A DNA stretch of 64,000 nt from Catalimonadaceae bacterium JC749 (GTDB taxonomy: Bacteria; Bacteroidota; Bacteroidia; Cytophagales; Cyclobacteriaceae). The translations under genes and the position numbers were made by a program. Shown one piece after another: positions 60,719 to 64,000 of this stretch. Positions within the stretch are counted from its first letter, which is position 1; each line of letters begins with the position of its first letter. The notes under the pieces were generated by a model. That model did no database searches. It was given only the letters and a program-made list of their open reading frames with translations, and was not told the DNA's origin. Location: NCBI GenBank assembly GCA_021730635.1, contig JAJNNC010000011.1:186001-250000 (forward strand), read 5' to 3'.

Positions 60719-63475
60719 CTATTCCTTCAACCCATAAAGTTTCAGTTCCCGCATGGTCCAGGCCACTTCATAATCGTAAGGCTGACCCATGCGCTCTCCA
60801 TGCACAATCTTCTCTGATTGCGTCAGGGTTATTTTTAGAAATTTAGCTTCAACGGGGTCAAACCGGATCACGGTCGGTGACGCTTCTCCTTTGCCCTTCC
60901 GTATGATCTCCGTCCAGTCCTCTCCATTGCTGGAAACCGCGACCGTATACGCGCGTGGGTAGGTCTGGATAGGGGGTGGGGAGCCCTCTCGCCATCCCCT
61001 GCTGATCGGAGGAGAGACAAAGACCAATTCGGTCAATTGGGTAACTTCCGGTAGTTCTATCTGAAACCACATGCCCGCTTGTTGGGTAATGCCTGTCGTC
61101 CAACCCTCAAAGTTAAGGGCTCCCTTCGGAGAGGAAGAGCTTCCCTTACGGATTTCGGCACTATGGCTGGCGGTTACTTTCCAATTGTCAGTGGGTTCCA
61201 GAAGCTGTGGCACAGAAGCCATTAATTCTTCGTAAGTATAAGGCTTGTCCCGTCCTTCCGTCTGGCTGCGAACCCGGGCCACCTCTTCGGGCAGGATGAG
61301 GGAAGCTTTATTTTCAAAATTAGCCCGGACAAACGATGCGACCGAGGCGATCCATTCATCATCGTTCTGGCCCATGGGTGCCATCATGACGCCGCCATAG
61401 GATTTTCCTTCAATATCGCCTGTAAGGCCATGCAACAGGGTTTTGATGAAGTAATCAGGATGAGCCTGCACCCTGGGTGATCCGATGAAAGAAGGGGCCA
61501 GCAGCTCTCCTGGTCTCATAGGCGTTCCCGCGCCCTGTTTTCCATGACAGGTAGCACAAACGGCATTGAAGATATCAGCACCGGCATCAACAAGGGCTTG
61601 TTCTTCTTCACTGAAATGTGGATTGCTTCTTCCGAAAAAGGAGGTAACCATAGGAGGTTCCACCACCTGCTTAGCCACCAGTTGGAGTCCGGCATGCTTG
61701 GTAGAGGCCATGGCCTTTTTCGCTTCTTCTTCGGTCCCCGGGATTTTCAAAAGCCTGCCGGTCATCAGTGCGCGCATGCTTACTTCCTTGTCAGTATCCT
61801 GCATCAAGGCAATGTAATGAGCCGCTAGGGATGAGTCTCCGGCTTTGTACAAGGTTTCCCCGGCCCACATGGCTTGCTGCCGCATCCTGGGGTTGGGATC
61901 TTTCATCATCTCCTTGACGAGTGAAGATTCCAGGGAACCTATCCCTTCCAGGGTCCATAAGGCATGAAAACGGGCCAGCAGGTTTTCACTGGAACGTACC
62001 ATCTCTACCAGTTGGGGTGCTATGGATGGGTCCCTCCGCTGCACAAGCACCTGTTGCGCCATATCCCTCCACCATCCGTTGGGATGCTCAAAATGGGCCA
62101 GCAGGGCAGCAGACGGTTCATCATACATGCGAGGCTTTGTTTTGTCCCGCTCAAAGTCTTCATGGGTCAGTCGCCAGATCCGGCCCAGCCCTACCACCTT
62201 ATCCAGTTGGTATTGCTGAATCTTGACCCGCAAATAAGAGCCTTCCGGCGTCCATTCCCCTTCCTGTATGATGCCGTGGTACATGTCGACCACATACATA
62301 GTGCCATCCGGGGCGGTAGCCATATCCAACGGCCTGAAGAGAGGGTCCATAGAACGGATGAATTCTGACTGCTGTTTCTGGTAAACGTTATGCAGTATGG
62401 TCAGGCCTTCGTTGACTACGGGATTGATTTGCCGGACTATTCTGGCCACCGGTTCCCCATAAAAATACTGGCCGCGAAGCGCTTCCGGAAGCCTGTGGCC
62501 CCTGAAAATATCGTTGCCGGCTGCCCCGGTTACCCGGTTCAACGAGCCGTCGGGCTGGCGAACATCCCGCATGCCTCCCTGCATATCCGCCACTTGGATA
62601 GGAGCCCCCCAGGGGATTTCAAAGCCTTCCGCGTAATTTTCTTCCACCACATAATCGCCATAATGGACAGGAAACTGGAAATAAGACGGCAGGCCATTAG
62701 ATCCTCCCTGAAACCAGAGCTTGCCATCGTCATCGTGCGAAATGCCCCATTGGGCATGGTTGGAGGCTGTTGGTTCCCGAATAACCCCCTCCGGTGTCCG
62801 GCGGATGCGGAAAGGATTTACCGTACTATACAGCCAATTGTCCATACCCCAATACAAAGAAGCCTGTTGGTGTTCTACATTGCCAGCCCGTCCGAAATCA
62901 TCGGTGAAGAATTCCTTTTTATCGGCTACGCCGTCACCATCGGTATCGATATACTCATATATGTTGTCCTGATTGGACTCCATGGTCAGAATGCTGTTGG
63001 GCCCAACTGGCAGTACAAACCGGGGAAAGATGAGGCTGTCCACAAAGGGGCCTCCGGTTTCATAAACGCCATCGTTGTCAAGATCCTCCCATCGGGAAAT
63101 CACGCTCACCGGATCGAGGGTGCCCTCAGAATCCAGAGTAAGCATATAAGTGCGCAATTCCAGGACATACATTCTGCCATTTCCATCAAAAGTGATGGCA
63201 GCCGGTTGCTGTATCTCCGGTTCTGCCAAGACTGCTTTCATCTGGTATCCCTGAGGAAGTAAGAATAGTTTTGCCTGCTCCTCAATCTTTAAGGGGTTCA
63301 CCGGTGGTTTGGGTTCAAGGTCAATCCCTTTCCAGTAAGCGTTGGTGGTGTCTGCCCCCTCGGGTAATTGTACTGTGGCCCACTTTTCTTTTTGAGAACT
63401 TTTACAGGCACTGAAAAGTATGTTTCCCGCCATCAAACAGGAGAGCATCAAAAGAGGCAAAGGAAAGATTCGCAT
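60719..63475 (-). CDS. PVC-type haem-binding lipoprotein with HEAT and F5/8 C domains
   Basis: A 918-residue exported protein. The ATG at 63475 gives MRIFPLPLLMLSCLMAGNIL and a lipobox LFSAC; the longer frame start adds 15 residues before it. Order: an N-terminal propeller of the membrane-bound dehydrogenase type to about 440 (AITFDGNGRMYVLELRTYML, VDMYHGIIQEG), HEAT-like helices about 450-600, a cytochrome c domain with CATCHGKQGAG near 637-647 and its Met in MMAPMGQNDDEW near 693-704, and a C-terminal beta domain of F5/8 type with EDWTEIIRKGKGEA. Such proteins are thought to oxidise sugars or polyols at the cell surface. It is monocistronic. Confidence 0.9.
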   Translation of the reverse strand: MRIFPLPLLMLSCLMAGNILFSACKSSQKEKWATVQLPEGADTTNAYWKGIDLEPKPPVNPLKIEEQAKLFLLPQGYQMKAVLAEPEIQQPAAITFDGNGRMYVLELRTYMLTLDSEGTLDPVSVISRWEDLDNDGVYETGGPFVDSLIFPRFVLPVGPNSILTMESNQDNIYEYIDTDGDGVADKKEFFTDDFGRAGNVEHQQASLYWGMDNWLYSTVNPFRIRRTPEGVIREPTASNHAQWGISHDDDGKLWFQGGSNGLPSYFQFPVHYGDYVVEENYAEGFEIPWGAPIQVADMQGGMRDVRQPDGSLNRVTGAAGNDIFRGHRLPEALRGQYFYGEPVARIVRQINPVVNEGLTILHNVYQKQQSEFIRSMDPLFRPLDMATAPDGTMYVVDMYHGIIQEGEWTPEGSYLRVKIQQYQLDKVVGLGRIWRLTHEDFERDKTKPRMYDEPSAALLAHFEHPNGWWRDMAQQVLVQRRDPSIAPQLVEMVRSSENLLARFHALWTLEGIGSLESSLVKEMMKDPNPRMRQQAMWAGETLYKAGDSSLAAHYIALMQDTDKEVSMRALMTGRLLKIPGTEEEAKKAMASTKHAGLQLVAKQVVEPPMVTSFFGRSNPHFSEEEQALVDAGADIFNAVCATCHGKQGAGTPMRPGELLAPSFIGSPRVQAHPDYFIKTLLHGLTGDIEGKSYGGVMMAPMGQNDDEWIASVASFVRANFENKASLILPEEVARVRSQTEGRDKPYTYEELMASVPQLLEPTDNWKVTASHSAEIRKGSSSSPKGALNFEGWTTGITQQAGMWFQIELPEVTQLTELVFVSPPISRGWREGSPPPIQTYPRAYTVAVSSNGEDWTEIIRKGKGEASPTVIRFDPVEAKFLKITLTQSEKIVHGERMGQPYDYEVAWTMRELKLYGLKE

Positions 63476-64000
63476 AAGTGTCTGAATTCTTGCTATCGGA
63501 TCAATATATTGAAGTAACAATGATTGTTAAATTTGTAATGCGTCATGAATATAAGTGTTTACTTGTTAACCGGAAATAAAATTTACCATATGATTTTAAC
63601 AAAGCCTTAAGTATGATAAAGATGAACCCTGAAGCTCAATAAATTGATAAGAAAAATCAAATAGAGAGTAGAACAGCTGCCAAAAAGTGTTGCTTATTCA
63701 AGGTCTATCGGGTTGGCGTCACACGCATGCTGTCTGGCTTCAAACGCCACTTTTCTTTTACTCCCGGCGCTGGGTATATTCCTGATCAATACCAGTAGGA
63801 ATGGTTAGGAAAGGTATCACCCTTTTCGGGGTCATTCCTCCAGGGATTTCCCATGACAGCATATAAAAAATTCAGCATCACCTTAAGAATTTTGAAGTTT
63901 GAGTCGTTTATTAGTAGCCCGATCTTAACAGAAAGGAAATTTTTCATCAGCTTCGGTGGTTCTGTAAATAGGTCAGGATTTTGAAATACAAAGCATGAAG
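63476..64000. other. 525-base right-end region without a confirmed gene
   Basis: No intact gene is visible. A 43-codon plus-strand frame begins at 63853 but lacks family features. An ATG at 63995 (ATGAAG) may be the first codons of a gene that runs off the right edge. The left part should hold the promoter of the haem lipoprotein gene. Confidence 0.4.

Noticed and set aside
62390-63262. A 290-codon plus-strand frame opposite the haem lipoprotein gene
   Set aside because: The minus-strand frame has clear cytochrome and propeller motifs; the plus-strand peptide is low in sense.
63853-63984. A 43-codon plus-strand frame near the right edge
   Set aside because: Too short, no domain or leader; the sequence may simply be the upstream region of a gene starting at 63995.
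1-64000. tRNA, rRNA, CRISPR arrays and insertion sequences
   Set aside because: I looked for tRNA T-arm patterns, spaced direct repeats and transposase motifs and found none I could support.

Overview
The window looks like chromosomal DNA of a Bacteroidota bacterium, most likely of the order Cytophagales. The reasons are the gene families (TonB-dependent receptor, DUF5060 glycosidase, head-GIN protein, orphan MacB/FtsX-type permeases, PVC-type haem protein, very large SprA-like outer-membrane barrel), the near absence of Shine-Dalgarno sequences, and promoter-like TAnnTTTG boxes such as TACCTTTG at 12817 and 58029. I see no rRNA, tRNA, CRISPR array, insertion sequence or phage gene. About 45 protein genes cover most of the sequence.

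Layout. 1-3.6 kb: start of an exported protein gene running off the left edge, an exported NIF3-like protein, and a minus-strand set of epimerase, VKOR-like and SPW membrane proteins. 3.9-9.1 kb: membrane protein, phosphoribosyltransferase, TonB-dependent receptor and Tat-type aldo/keto reductase in one direction, facing a second Tat-type aldo/keto reductase. 9.3-14.8 kb: amidohydrolase-like lipoprotein, Crp-type regulator, two envelope proteins of unknown role, rsgA behind an unusual structured leader, and a RidA protein. 14.9-21.5 kb: minus-strand run of two large MacB/FtsX-type permeases, a DDG-repeat beta-solenoid and a head-GIN protein. 21.9-29.5 kb: a 1259-residue multi-pass histidine kinase followed by a 1240-residue outer-membrane barrel. 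29.5-32.6 kb: class II aldolase and a DUF5060 glycosidase. 33-38 kb: a membrane-anchored triple helix-hairpin-helix protein followed by a 1384-residue DUF4011-helicase with a degenerate nuclease-like C-terminus, the best candidate here for an under-described system. 38-45 kb: free-methionine sulfoxide reductase, HtrA protease, PQQ-type sugar dehydrogenase, cytochrome c and a family 2 glycosidase. 45-51.7 kb: small proteins, an alpha/beta hydrolase with an altered nucleophile, transaldolase, POT peptide transporter, exported cupin and AraC regulator. 52-54.8 kb: nucleotidyl cyclase-STAND ATPase-TPR protein. 54.9-57.6 kb: molybdopterin/2Fe-2S oxidoreductase pair. 58-60.7 kb: MerR-TipAS regulator, YciI protein and ECF42-type sigma factor. 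60.7-63.5 kb: large PVC-type haem lipoprotein.

Together the genes suggest an aerobic heterotroph that takes up and oxidises carbohydrates and small organics in the periplasm (sugar dehydrogenase, c-type cytochromes, Tat-exported oxidoreductases, glycosidases) and feeds central metabolism (fructose-bisphosphate aldolase, transaldolase). Clear hairpin terminators separate many units (7896, 11898, 14781, 41746, 45774, 48109, 54833, 58841). All functions are inferred by reading motifs; no database search was run.
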